The notes beneath the pieces were generated by a model that made no database searches, was not told the DNA's origin, and saw nothing but the letters and a program-made list of their open reading frames with translations. This document shows, one piece after another, positions 8,478 to 18,176 of a stretch of 57,941 bases of DNA (positions are counted from its first letter, which is position 1; each line of letters opens with the position of its first letter). The position numbers and the translations under genes are program-made. This stretch comes from Verrucomicrobiota bacterium (lineage in GTDB: Bacteria > Verrucomicrobiota > Lentisphaeria > JABSQK01 > JAJFLO01). Where the stretch lies: NCBI GenBank assembly GCA_021772615.1, contig JAJFLQ010000025.1, positions 1 through 57,941 on the forward strand. Direction: 5' to 3'.

Positions 8478-8578
8478 CCCGCTGCCCGAAGGCAGTAATC
8501 GTCAAAGCAACATCGTACGTCGCACCATATTCGACAGCAGATACACATTACATTTCACACACGAGGGTTGATTAAACC

Positions 8579-8815
8579 ATGCCAATCAGAAAACGAAAAT
8601 TCAGACGTAAAAACCGTATTATCCGACCAAAAATATGTCGTTTCTGCGAGGAACGCATCCATTACATTGATTTTAAGAAGGGTGATGTGTTGAGTCGTTT
8701 CGTGACCGAGAAAGGCAAGATTATCCCGCGGCGCATTACCGGAAATTGCGGAAACCACCAGAAACACCTGGCTCGGGCGATAAAACGGGCACGCGCGATT
8801 GCCCTGTTGCCGTAG
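8579..8815 (+). CDS. rpsR: 30S ribosomal protein S18
   Basis: 78 aa, strongly basic. Motifs [41 protein letters not shown] and IALLP are diagnostic. It binds 16S rRNA with S6. The cysteines C20, C23 and C57 recall the zinc-binding type of S18. GAGGG precedes the ATG. A spacer of 197 nt separates it from rplI, longer than in most genomes. Confidence 0.94.
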   Translation: MPIRKRKFRRKNRIIRPKICRFCEERIHYIDFKKGDVLSRFVTEKGKIIPRRITGNCGNHQKHLARAIKRARAIALLP

Positions 8816-9012
8816 CAACAATGTGGTCGGGGAACATGCACATCGGCTGCTGGTGCTATGCCGCGTTCCTGTCGGTGACAGCAACGGGTGGACATCATCT
8901 CCGCGACGCGATTTGCGTACGCCTGTCCCGCTGACATACCTGTAACTGAGATTGCCGGTCTTCGGATACAATCCGATGCCGGTTGATTGACAAAAGAGTA
9001 AGGTTTGATAAA

Positions 9013-9468
9013 ATGGCTGTGGAATTGATCCTGTTCGAAAACGTAGATCATCTGGGAGTTATGGGTGAAGTCGTAAAAGTCGCCGACGGATATGCGAGAA
9101 ACTATCTCGTACCCCGCGGACTGGCGACCAAGGCGTCTCCAAATGCACTGCGCAAGCTGGAAGCGAAAAAAATACGTTGTAAGCACGAGCAGCAGAAATT
9201 GGTTGAGGATCTCCAGAAGGTCAAGGAGCTTATCGATAGCAACTCGGTGAACATTCCGATGCAGGCGGCAGAAAACGGTAAACTGTACGGTTCGGTAACC
9301 GCACAGCACATTGTCGACGCACTGAAGGAAATGAAGATCGAGATCGAGAAAAAACAGGTCGCCCTTTTAGAGCCGATACGCAAACTCGACACGTATTCCG
9401 TCGACATCCTACTTCACTCTGAGGTCACGGCAACGCTCAAAGTGTGGGTCATCCCCCCACCGTCCTGA
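9013..9468 (+). CDS. rplI: 50S ribosomal protein L9
   Basis: 151 aa from ATG 9013. The frame extends 10 codons upstream, but MAVELILFENVDHLG is the family start and AGTAAGG precedes it. The N-terminal domain has the motif GEVVKVADGYARNYLVPRG. It is followed by the long connecting helix rich in Lys and Glu and the C-terminal domain (GKLYGSVTAQHIVDAL). It stabilises the L1-stalk side of the ribosome and affects frame maintenance. Confidence 0.93.
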   Translation: MAVELILFENVDHLGVMGEVVKVADGYARNYLVPRGLATKASPNALRKLEAKKIRCKHEQQKLVEDLQKVKELIDSNSVNIPMQAAENGKLYGSVTAQHIVDALKEMKIEIEKKQVALLEPIRKLDTYSVDILLHSEVTATLKVWVIPPPS

Positions 9469-9625
9469 CAACCATGATCGGGAACTGAAACACCAGGTGC
9501 GCGGCACGCGAGGACTCGCAATGTGACAGGTACACGTCCATGGTGCGCCCGCATGAATCCGTCCTGCGTAATCAGCGCCTCGCCGTTAACAAGATAAACC
9601 TTTCCCGCCGGTTGAGCCCGTTACA

Positions 9626-11062
9626 ATGGCAAATGCTTTTGCAGAAAAAATGGGACCGATCCTGACAGGCGACCGGCCGATGCCGCAATGCGTGGAGGCA
9701 GAAAAGGCCGTTCTTTCCTGTCTGCTCCTCGACCCCTCCGCAACACTCGACATTGTATTCTCGAAATTGAAATCGGATACATGTTTTTTTCACCCACCTC
9801 ACAGAAAGTTATATTCCTGTCTCGGCGAAATGCGGGGATCGATGATCCCCGGAAATATCGATATTATTACCGTGACAGCAGCCCTCGAACGCCGGAACGA
9901 GCTCGAAGAGATTGGCGGTGACACGTATCTTAATCATTTGCTGAACATCGTCCCGACAACCGCCAATATCGAAAAGTATATAGAATGCGTCCTGGACGCC
10001 TATGTCCTCCGCAGTCTGATCGCTACCAGCTGCGATATTGTACATCGATGCTACGATGCCGATCGTGATATTCACGAATTGATCGATACAGTCGAGCAGG
10101 ATATACTGCGCATCACTGAATATACGACGGATACGCAGACGAAGAGTATTCGCGACCTCATGGTCGGCGCCGTAAATTACCTTGAAAATCTCAGTAATCG
10201 CCGGCCGGAGACAATCGGATTGTCGACCGGCTTCGATATCGACAAGAAAATAACCGGCCTCAAACCCGGAGAACTGATCGTGCTGGCGGCGCGACCGTCG
10301 ATTGGAAAAACAGCGCTGGCCGTAGACATCGCCCGAAACGTAGCTCTTGGCGAATCCGCGGCAGCCGTTGGTTTTTTCAGTCTGGAAATGGGCGATTATC
10401 AGGTTGTATTAAGGTTGTTATGCGGTGAAGCCCGGATAAATTTGAAAGACGTGCGGGACGGACGCATTACCACGGCGCAATGGACCAACGATATCATGCA
10501 GGCAGCGGACCGGTTGAGGGCAGCGCCGATATTTATCGATGATACGCCGCAGCTCTCTTCCGTAGAACTGCGACAAAAGGCACGGCGTTTAAAGCAAGAC
10601 CACAATATCAAGTTGATTATTATCGACTACCTGCAGTTGATGCGACCGGTCGGAATCAACAAGAATACGTCGCGCGAGCAGGAGGTTTCCAAATTATCCG
10701 CCGACATTAAGGCGCTCGCGAAAGAATTGGAGATACCGGTCCTGCTCCTGTGCCAACTGAACCGACAGGCCGAGCAGGGGAACCGTCCAAAACTGTCTCA
10801 TCTCAGAGAGTCGGGCGCGATCGAGCAGGATGCGGACATCGTAATGTTGCTTCACCGGGACCGCGAGGTGGACGTGGAACGGTCGGACGAAGGAACGGAG
10901 GATGAACACCTGGAAGCACAACTGATCATTGCGAAGAATCGTAACGGTGAGACCGGCATTATCGGTCTGCGATTCAAACCTGAATGGACACGGTTTTTCG
11001 ATATGACGTACGTATCCGATTCCGACGTGCATGCTCACGCGCACGCGAAGCCGGCATATTGA
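9626..11062 (+). CDS. dnaB: Replicative DNA helicase
   Basis: 478 aa. The helicase loads at the origin and unwinds the fork. The N-terminal primase-interacting domain covers about residues 18-125 (PQCVEAEKAVLSCLLLDP, IPGNIDIITV). The RecA-like domain has Walker A ARPSIGKTA with K228, Walker B LIIIDYLQLM, and the C-terminal motifs LSHLRESGAIEQDADIV and LIIAKNRNGETG. The common AGRPSMGKT has AA instead of AG. No intein is present. It closes the rplY-dnaB cluster; no good Shine-Dalgarno precedes the ATG. Confidence 0.94.
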   Translation: MANAFAEKMGPILTGDRPMPQCVEAEKAVLSCLLLDPSATLDIVFSKLKSDTCFFHPPHRKLYSCLGEMRGSMIPGNIDIITVTAALERRNELEEIGGDTYLNHLLNIVPTTANIEKYIECVLDAYVLRSLIATSCDIVHRCYDADRDIHELIDTVEQDILRITEYTTDTQTKSIRDLMVGAVNYLENLSNRRPETIGLSTGFDIDKKITGLKPGELIVLAARPSIGKTALAVDIARNVALGESAAAVGFFSLEMGDYQVVLRLLCGEARINLKDVRDGRITTAQWTNDIMQAADRLRAAPIFIDDTPQLSSVELRQKARRLKQDHNIKLIIIDYLQLMRPVGINKNTSREQEVSKLSADIKALAKELEIPVLLLCQLNRQAEQGNRPKLSHLRESGAIEQDADIVMLLHRDREVDVERSDEGTEDEHLEAQLIIAKNRNGETGIIGLRFKPEWTRFFDMTYVSDSDVHAHAHAKPAY

Positions 11063-11410
11063 CATGGCGGGCGTGAAAGACGCCAAGCGAAGCTTAACCG
11101 AACGCAACATGAAGACGTTGCACGCACCGACCGTCAGATAAACGTAGCATACGTAAGTATTCCGCAATTAACGAAAACTCAAGTACTGGTACTGTCTTAT
11201 CCCAAGAGCGATCTTTCTGAGTACCGTCCCACTTATCGGTACTTAAACAGCGTAACTCAATAAACAATTTCCTAATAAAATCGCCTGCAGTTCTTGTGTG
11301 TTGCACCCTGTAGAACCACGTCGTCAGTGTAGCACCGAGACGCCGTACGGATCTGCTTGCGATAGTGCATGGCGATTCGTCACTTTACTAATACACATAC
11401 AGGAGACCGA
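11063..11410. other. Intergenic region dnaB-bamA with small stem-loops
   Basis: These 348 nt hold no credible gene. A 7-bp perfect stem (AGTACCG 11220-11226 with CGGTACT 11237-11243, 10-nt loop) lies about 30 nt after a related palindromic AGTACTGGTACT at 11182-11193. No T run follows, so this is not a standard terminator. The bamA promoter should be here, but I see no clear -35/-10 pair. Confidence 0.45.
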
Positions 11411-13705
11411 ATGAACAAATCATTTTATCTGGCAGCTCTCGCGCTGTTCCCGCTACTTACGCTGGCCGCAACGGCCGTGACAATCTCCAATATTGTGGTC
11501 GAATCCAAGACGCGCGGCGACGTTTCCGACGACATGGTACGCTCGAACATGACACTTCAGATCGGCGGTGAATTTTCGCCGGAACAATTGTCGGAGGATA
11601 TCAAGAAACTCTATGCAACCCGACAATTCGACGATATCGAGGCGAAGGTAGACCCGGACGGTGCTGATCAGGTTGTCATACTCCTCACGATCACGCCGAA
11701 ACCTGTAATCGGTAAGATCATATTTAAGGGCAATTCGCTGATCTCAAGCCGCAAGCTGCGCAATCAGCTTGACCAGAAGGAAAACGTAGTTCTCGACGAA
11801 AAGCAGCTCGCAAAGGATCTAGAAAGCCTTTACGACCTGTATCGAAACAAAGGCTACTATGACACGGTAATCAAACAGAATGTCCAGCGTCTCGAAGATT
11901 CACACCAGGTAAATGTAGAGTACTCGGTTGAAGAGAAGGCACGGTACAAGACACGCGGCGTCGATATTATCGGCAATCTCGAATTCTCGGATCGTGAATT
12001 GCGCCGAGTCATGGATACGGATGTATCGGTCTGGGGCTATGTCTTTCCCGTAGGCTATTTCGATGACCTTGCCCTCCAGACCGACGTAGACAAATTAGGC
12101 GAAGCCTATCAGAATCGGGGCTACCTTGATTTTCGAGTGGACCGGGTCGAGCGCTTTTACAACGACGACAACGACAAGATTTACTTGACAATCTACATCG
12201 AAGAAGGAGGCCGGTACCACGTCGACTCGGTCACGATCAGCGGTAATACTGAGTTCGAAACGAACATTCTCGCGCCGCTGACCACATCGCAGTCAGGCGA
12301 TGTCTACAGCAAGGAGCGCGAAAACCGCGATGTCTCGGCTATCACCGATAAGTATAACCGTCACGGATACCTCGATTGCTACGTCCGGGTGACGCGCGAT
12401 GTCGACAGCGCCGCGAACACGGTAGCGATCACCTACGGCATAAGTGAAGGGAGGCCGTATACGATCCGGGATATCAATATTTCCGGCAATCACGTAACAA
12501 AGGACAACGTCATTCGACGTGAGTTGAAAATTCTACCGGGAGACTTGGGGAATTCGAGTAAAATCGAAGCCAGCAAGACAAGTATTCAGAATTTGGGCTA
12601 TTTCGAATCCGTTGATGTCACGCCGCTATCGACGGAAGAATTCGATAAGAAAGACCTGAGTATCAAGGTCGAGGAAAAATTGACCGGCCAATTATTATTC
12701 GGCGCAGGCTTCTCCAGTACCGACAATCTCCTCGGAACGGTCGAAGTCTCGCAATCCAATTTTGATATCAAGAATTTCCCGTCATTTCGCGGCGGTGGTC
12801 AGCGTTTCCGATTGCGGGCGCAACTGGGCTCGTCCCGCTCGGATTTCGTTCTCTCCTTTACCGAGCCGTGGTTGTTCGATCGGCCCCTGCGATTCGACGG
12901 TGAAGCGTGGAAGCGCGAAACAACAAGTAACCGTGAATACGATCAGGAGAGCGTGGGTTTCAGTACGTCACTCACACGAAAAATGAAACGTAGATTCTGG
13001 CGGCATTCCGTGGGCTACCGTCTCGAAGAGATCGACATCAACGACTTTGACCTCGATTTCACCCCGGCGTTTGTCCGTGTCGAGGAAGGCTCGGAATTGG
13101 TCAGCGCGTTTTCCCTGGGTTTTATACGGGACCACCGTGACCGGCAGTTGTTTACATCAAGCGGATCGCGGTTGTCGATCCGCACGGAGTTGCAGGGCGA
13201 ATTCATGGGCAGTTATACAAATCTGTATAAACTCACATTATCCGGCAATAAATATTATCCGATATTCAAAAGGAGTGTGCTCAAGTTGTCAGGAGAGATC
13301 GCACAGGTGCAGAATGTCAGCGGCGACGAGCCACGGATATTCGACCGCTTTTTTGCCGGCGGCGCCCGTTCCATACGCGGTTTTAAGGAACGCGAGGTCG
13401 GACCGGTGGATCCCAATAACGAAGAGCCGATAGGTGGCGAATCCATGCTCCTCGCGTCTGCTGAAGTGACAATGCCGATCTACCAGAAAACCGTTTTCGG
13501 CGCCGTTTTTGTCGACACCGGAAACGTGTGGGAGGGTGCAACCGACTGGGATCCTGGAGAGTTGAATATCGGTATCGGTACAGGCTTGAGGCTGTTCCTC
13601 CCGATCGGCGCGATTCAACTCGATTACGGCTGGCCGGTATCACGCGAATATAGACATCTGGGTTCTGGCGGGCGCTTTCATTTCAATCTCGGCTACAACT
13701 TCTAA
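11411..13705 (+). CDS. bamA: Outer membrane protein assembly factor BamA
   Basis: 764 aa from ATG 11411, which follows AGGAG and begins the signal peptide MNKSFYLAALALFPLLTLAA. The frame is open 14 codons further upstream. Five POTRA domains span about residues 22-420 (for example GKIIFKGNSLISSRKL and IRDINISGNHVTKDNVIRRE). The C-terminal barrel (about 420-764) contains the lid-loop motif GGARSIRGF and ends in an aromatic residue (FNLGYNF). The protein folds beta-barrels into the outer membrane, so the cell is diderm. The skp/lpxD partners often found downstream are absent here. Confidence 0.92.
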   Translation: MNKSFYLAALALFPLLTLAATAVTISNIVVESKTRGDVSDDMVRSNMTLQIGGEFSPEQLSEDIKKLYATRQFDDIEAKVDPDGADQVVILLTITPKPVIGKIIFKGNSLISSRKLRNQLDQKENVVLDEKQLAKDLESLYDLYRNKGYYDTVIKQNVQRLEDSHQVNVEYSVEEKARYKTRGVDIIGNLEFSDRELRRVMDTDVSVWGYVFPVGYFDDLALQTDVDKLGEAYQNRGYLDFRVDRVERFYNDDNDKIYLTIYIEEGGRYHVDSVTISGNTEFETNILAPLTTSQSGDVYSKERENRDVSAITDKYNRHGYLDCYVRVTRDVDSAANTVAITYGISEGRPYTIRDINISGNHVTKDNVIRRELKILPGDLGNSSKIEASKTSIQNLGYFESVDVTPLSTEEFDKKDLSIKVEEKLTGQLLFGAGFSSTDNLLGTVEVSQSNFDIKNFPSFRGGGQRFRLRAQLGSSRSDFVLSFTEPWLFDRPLRFDGEAWKRETTSNREYDQESVGFSTSLTRKMKRRFWRHSVGYRLEEIDINDFDLDFTPAFVRVEEGSELVSAFSLGFIRDHRDRQLFTSSGSRLSIRTELQGEFMGSYTNLYKLTLSGNKYYPIFKRSVLKLSGEIAQVQNVSGDEPRIFDRFFAGGARSIRGFKEREVGPVDPNNEEPIGGESMLLASAEVTMPIYQKTVFGAVFVDTGNVWEGATDWDPGELNIGIGTGLRLFLPIGAIQLDYGWPVSREYRHLGSGGRFHFNLGYNF

Positions 13706-13721
13706 GCCACCCACCGGTATC

Positions 13722-16418
13722 ATGTTGCGACGGCGAATCGCACATTACAATAGGCCGGCTGCTACCTCCGACGTGGACAAACTTCGCGTGCACGGTATGT
13801 TTAACCGACGGCGATCAATCCACGTGCCATGCCATTCCTGGTATAGGGCCGATTCACATCTTTTGATCGCTTTGCTGTGCCTGCTGACGTTTGGATCCTA
13901 CGGTGACGTGGCGCCGGCTCAGGGTCGTGTTGGTCGCGTTCTGGTGGTGGCCAATAGCAATGAACCGTCTTCCCTGGAACTGGCCAATTACTATGCACAA
14001 AAGCACTTCCTTCCCCCCGCGAACCGGTTATCGTTGCCGTTCGACACAATTGTATCGCTGAACAATTCGGCATTTTCGGAGCAGTTGCTTGCACCGATTT
14101 ATGCACGGTTAACCGAACTCAGCACCAACGTCGATTATGTCGTATTGATTCGGGGCGTGCCTTATCGTGTCGGTAAAGTATCCGTCACATCAGCGGTCAT
14201 GTTCGGCGGAATCGAGCGTATGTCTGCCGACCACGCGTTCTATCGCCGCAGCATCCCTTTCGAATCATCGCTCCCCCTGCGATCCCAGCGCTTGTATCCG
14301 ACAACGTTTATTTCCGCGTACAACGTCGACGACGGCTTGAAACTGATTGATTCATCACTCGTCCACTATCCAGAGCCTGCACAAAGTGGCCGGATTTATT
14401 TCTGTGATGGAAAAGGACCGCGGGGCGCACGCAATGTTCAAATCCAACCTTCGATGGAAATGCTGTCGCGATTGGGCATGCCGTGCGAGCATGTGAAACG
14501 TTCAAGTCTCACCGGTCGCAACGATGTGCTGGCACAATTCACAGGAGCAACATCCATCGAGCTGGACGGCAACCGATACCTCCCGGGGTCGATCGTCGAT
14601 AATCTGACATCATACGGCGGCAAGCTTCTCGAGAAAACCAGCCAGAACTCCGCACTCGATTTCGTTCGGCACGGCGTGTCCGGCGCGTACGGCACTGTTT
14701 CCGAACCAACAAATCAGCTGACGCGATGGTCGAATTATTCATTGCCGTTGTTGTACGTTTCGGGGTATTCCCTGATCGAATGTTATCTTCAGACTGTGCA
14801 AGATTGGAAATTCGGCGTCGTCGTTGGCGATCCGCTCATGGCACCATTTCGTAAACATGGTAGAATCGAGATCGGTGTTGCCGATACAACATCGGCAACA
14901 GTGGATGCGCTTGACCTTTCAATAGCCGGCATCAATCCGGGATACACGATTGCATGGGCTGAAGCATGGCTCAACAACCGCATTAAAATCTTTGATTTCG
15001 AACCGACATTTAATGCACGCGCCGATTGGCAGTTAAGTCTCAATAACGGCGACGACGTTGTCTTCAGCCGCTCATACCAGTCCGCGCCGGGTGAAAGGGT
15101 CTCAAGGGTGCTCGATTTCTTCAGTTACTGCAGCACCGAGGATCTTGTATTGAGACCGGTTGGAAAACGATTGAATCGGCTTCTTGTTCAATGGAAGCCG
15201 TCCGTGGCGAAGGTTGTAAACAGTGATGTGTTCTGTACCCTGGTAGCAGTCGGGGACGGCATTCCCTATGTGCAACGAAGAAAACTCTCGCCTGAGCCTT
15301 TGCGATTGGATTGCGCCGTCTTCGATTTCGGCCCGCACCCACCGCAAAAGGGCGATCGGGTAGTGCTTAAGTCAGACCGCTCGAAACGTCGAATAACTGC
15401 CACAGGGGGCCAATCTATGGGTGATTTCATGGAGCAGATCCGTTCTGAAATGACCGATTTTATGGAGCAGAAAGGACATACAAGTGACTGGAATGTGGAC
15501 ATTCGCCCGCCAATCGGAGATGGAGATCCTGAGCAGCTGTGGCTGGTTCCCCGCGGCAGCGGGCGAGCGAATCGGCCGCCAATTACGATAAGAGTAGTGC
15601 AATCGAAGGGCTCCGTGTTCGCGCGGGATTTCGAGAATCAAGAGGTGTGGCGCAGTGTCCACACCAGTTCCATCGCCGAAGCCGTACTACAGCCGGCATT
15701 GCCGTGTTCCGGTCTGGAGGAAAGGATTTCCATTGACCCTGCAATATTGACACGGGGGATGAACCGACTTCACGTAACGGCTGGTACGCCGATGGGGTCC
15801 ATCGCCGAAGCGGATGTCACATTCAATGTCCCCGAAACTGAATACAGCGGGAACGTCGTTGCCGCGGAGTCCATCGTATCTCTCCGCGACAGTGCGGACT
15901 TTGCGATCGACTACAGCCCTGCCTTGAGAGCGGCAACACCGGAACTGTTTCTTGACGGTATTCCCGTTGCTATGGGAAGAGCGGGGTCTCATTCGTTCCG
16001 TTTGGCTGTGTCCCCTACCCTTATTTCGCCGGGCAAACACGAAGTGTGGGTCGAATGGCAATCTGCAGCGAATCGGGTACGTGCCACGACGCCGGCGCCG
16101 CCGCTCTACCGGAGTGAGTCGATCGATTTATTCGTACGTCGTCCCGTAACCATGGATGCCTCCTTTGATCCCCAGGAGGTGGTTGCCGGTCCCAATGCCC
16201 AGGTAAGAATCAAAGGTGTCTACTTACACGACGCGTTGAGATTTGTGATTAACGGGAAAGTGGCCAAGCACAGACGCGATCCCAACAATGGCCAGATATG
16301 GCACGTAAGCCTCGCCGGTATCAATCCGGGAACGTACCTGGTCAGTGTCTTCGGTCTCTCGAAACACGAGGACTACGGTTCATTGCGTGGCAGGCTGAGT
16401 ATTCGCGATTCGTTGTGA
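13722..16418 (+). CDS. Large exported protein, TIGR03790-like
   Basis: Up to 898 aa. A hydrophobic signal-anchor lies at about residues 46-66 (LLIALLCLLTFGSYG); ATG 13797 would shorten the N-terminus and is an equally good start, as neither has a strong ribosome-binding site. The region GRVLVVANSNEPSSLELANYYAQ, VDYVVLIRGVPYRV and FGVVVGDPLMAPF resembles the TIGR03790 family, found in Planctomycetota, Verrucomicrobiota and Acidobacteriota and of unknown function. The C-terminal half is beta-rich, ending in an IPT/TIG-like domain (about residues 805-895, DPQEVVAGPNAQVRIKGVYL). It lies 16 nt after bamA and is probably cotranscribed. Confidence 0.6.
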   Translation: MLRRRIAHYNRPAATSDVDKLRVHGMFNRRRSIHVPCHSWYRADSHLLIALLCLLTFGSYGDVAPAQGRVGRVLVVANSNEPSSLELANYYAQKHFLPPANRLSLPFDTIVSLNNSAFSEQLLAPIYARLTELSTNVDYVVLIRGVPYRVGKVSVTSAVMFGGIERMSADHAFYRRSIPFESSLPLRSQRLYPTTFISAYNVDDGLKLIDSSLVHYPEPAQSGRIYFCDGKGPRGARNVQIQPSMEMLSRLGMPCEHVKRSSLTGRNDVLAQFTGATSIELDGNRYLPGSIVDNLTSYGGKLLEKTSQNSALDFVRHGVSGAYGTVSEPTNQLTRWSNYSLPLLYVSGYSLIECYLQTVQDWKFGVVVGDPLMAPFRKHGRIEIGVADTTSATVDALDLSIAGINPGYTIAWAEAWLNNRIKIFDFEPTFNARADWQLSLNNGDDVVFSRSYQSAPGERVSRVLDFFSYCSTEDLVLRPVGKRLNRLLVQWKPSVAKVVNSDVFCTLVAVGDGIPYVQRRKLSPEPLRLDCAVFDFGPHPPQKGDRVVLKSDRSKRRITATGGQSMGDFMEQIRSEMTDFMEQKGHTSDWNVDIRPPIGDGDPEQLWLVPRGSGRANRPPITIRVVQSKGSVFARDFENQEVWRSVHTSSIAEAVLQPALPCSGLEERISIDPAILTRGMNRLHVTAGTPMGSIAEADVTFNVPETEYSGNVVAAESIVSLRDSADFAIDYSPALRAATPELFLDGIPVAMGRAGSHSFRLAVSPTLISPGKHEVWVEWQSAANRVRATTPAPPLYRSESIDLFVRRPVTMDASFDPQEVVAGPNAQVRIKGVYLHDALRFVINGKVAKHRRDPNNGQIWHVSLAGINPGTYLVSVFGLSKHEDYGSLRGRLSIRDSL

Positions 16419-16474
16419 CCAAAATCGCAGCGCTGCCAGCAGTTTGCCATGTAGGCTGCGGCGCAATATAGAAA

Positions 16475-16897
16475 CTACCGCTGCCTGCCGTCCATGTGCT
16501 GCATTTTCTGGACGTTTTCCTGGATGGCGGCGGCCCGGTCCAGTGCCTCTTTCGCATCCGACTCGCGATTGAGCGCCTTGAGAATTTTTCCGTAATTCTC
16601 AAGCACATCGACGAGACCGGAGTAATCCGGCCCCAGCGCGCTCTCCCAAATGTCGATCACGCGGCGGTAATGTGGTTCGGCAAGGTCCGGTTTGTTGTCT
16701 TTGCCGTAGGCATCGGCCAAGCTGTTATGTATATTCGCAAGCCGCGGATCACCTTCTCCAAATTTTGCCGCTTCATTCAGGGCCTGATTGAATTGATCCT
16801 CCGCCTCGGCAAAATTTCCAGCCTCCGATGCGCGCTTGCCATTGCGGAAATAAATCTCCCAACGTCGGACGTTAACGATCGTTTGTTCGAATTCCAT
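16475..16897 (-). CDS. Small TPR protein
   Basis: 140 aa with about three tetratricopeptide repeats: AGNFAEAEDQFNQALNEAAKF, the NSLADAYGKDNKPDLAEPHY repeat, and YGKILKALNRESDAKEALDRA. No signal peptide or membrane segment, so it is probably a cytoplasmic adaptor. GAGAGGC lies about 7 nt before the ATG. It follows the FGE-like gene by 94 nt on the same strand and converges on the TIGR03790-like gene. Its partner is unknown. Confidence 0.65.
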   Translation of the reverse strand: MEFEQTIVNVRRWEIYFRNGKRASEAGNFAEAEDQFNQALNEAAKFGEGDPRLANIHNSLADAYGKDNKPDLAEPHYRRVIDIWESALGPDYSGLVDVLENYGKILKALNRESDAKEALDRAAAIQENVQKMQHMDGRQR

Positions 16898-16991
16898 GGT
16901 ATTGCCTCTCTAGTGGTCCGATGTCCCTCGTGGTACTCGGTAATAACGCCCGCCAAAGCCGGTGAGTCTCAGCCAACCGGTTCATTGCAAA

Positions 16992-17756
16992 TCAATACAA
17001 TGTATTCTTCATATTCGAGTCGGAGCTGACATTACCTTCGATTGCGGAACGGTATCGATCGTACATATCCTCGGGAAGATATATCAATCGAAACCCGGCG
17101 TACAACACCCGCTTATCCGACGGACTCTCGTAACAACGCGAGTTGCAATTGCAATAGGTTTCGTCGTTTACACAGGATCCCCCCCGCATGATATGTGCTT
17201 CTCCTAACTCGTCAATCTCATCAAGGCACCATTCCCAGACGTTACCGATCATGTCAATGCAACCGAACGGACTGGAATTCAATGGATGTGAACCGACCAC
17301 TGTGGTCGAGGAGCGGTGACTGTTGATGGAGATATTGCCGTGCTGGTCGGTCGGCGGGCTGTTGCCCCACGGATACAATCTGCCATCCGTGCCTTTCGCG
17401 GCCATTTCCCACTCCTCTTCGTTGGGAAGACTATAATATTCACCTGTTATTGATCGCAACCACCGCGCATAAGCCTTGGCGTTTTGCCAACTGATAGGGG
17501 TGGCGGGACATCCGGGCTCGGGCGACAACTGATCCATGACGTCAAAGAGGTCGTAGTTGTATCCGGTCTCATTTACAAAATGCTTGAATTGAACATTGGT
17601 CACTGGATACTTGCCCATGTAAAAGGGCGCAATGATTTTGTTGGGGATGCGATCCTTTCCATACAAGAACGTGCTGTCGGGTATGTAACAGAACTCCTGC
17701 CCAAGAGCGTCCTTTTTTATAATGGACTGTGCCCAATATTCGCTGTTCAAACTCAT
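16992..17756 (-). CDS. Formylglycine-generating-enzyme-like (SUMF1 / FGE-sulfatase domain) protein
   Basis: 254 aa from ATG 17756; the frame is open 14 codons further. The domain covers nearly the whole protein: FYMGKYPVTNVQFKHFV, LPNEEEWEMAAKG, YPWGN, the DMIGNVWEWCLDE motif, MRGGSCVNDETY and the closing YAGFRLI. True FGE oxidises a sulfatase cysteine, but the fold is used more often for binding roles, as in kinase-linked planctomycete proteins. Four cysteines cluster in CVNDETYCNCNSRCY, which is unusual. No signal peptide. Probably cotranscribed with the TPR gene. Confidence 0.75.
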   Translation of the reverse strand: MSLNSEYWAQSIIKKDALGQEFCYIPDSTFLYGKDRIPNKIIAPFYMGKYPVTNVQFKHFVNETGYNYDLFDVMDQLSPEPGCPATPISWQNAKAYARWLRSITGEYYSLPNEEEWEMAAKGTDGRLYPWGNSPPTDQHGNISINSHRSSTTVVGSHPLNSSPFGCIDMIGNVWEWCLDEIDELGEAHIMRGGSCVNDETYCNCNSRCYESPSDKRVLYAGFRLIYLPEDMYDRYRSAIEGNVSSDSNMKNTLY

Positions 17757-18176
17757 TGTCGTGGCGGTATCCTGTTCAGCCGGAGGTCCCCGGCACACCT
17801 TATAGTCCCGGATTTGACGTGATCTCTTTTGTCGGGTAACATTGCAGCCTGTTTTTTACTATATATAATGGTAATGTCCACGAAGCGTCCGGTACCAATA
17901 AGCGTCATGACCCGAAATCAGCCGCTATCCACGTCACACCACGAGTCCCGGCTGACTCCATCGCGAAACCTGCTGGAACTGGGCGAGCCACGCACGCTCT
18001 CGCAACCAATTGTGTAATGCATTCAGGCGGAGCGACCATAACGGTACATTTAGCCAACTATATTAGTTCGAATATCACGGTCAGTCAAGATATCACCTCG
18101 CCAGCGAATCAAAATAGTTGAACTATGGCGCGTAACTTAGACGACACAGCATGAATAATCAAACGCAACGTATACC
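17757..18176. other. Divergent intergenic region with promoter and small ORF
   Basis: These 420 nt separate the FGE-like gene from the histidine kinase. A good rightward promoter lies at 17842-17869. Immediately after it, a 47-codon ORF runs 17874-18017 (starts MSTKRPVPISVMTRNQ). It lacks a ribosome-binding site and may be chance. The rest shows no clear feature. Confidence 0.4.
17842..17869 (+). promoter_or_regulatory. Candidate sigma70-type promoter
   Basis: TTGCAG (17842-17847), a 16-nt T-rich spacer and a perfect TATAAT (17864-17869). It faces the histidine-kinase/response-regulator pair about 300 nt downstream and could drive it with a long leader, or drive only the small ORF starting at 17874. 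Confidence 0.45.
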
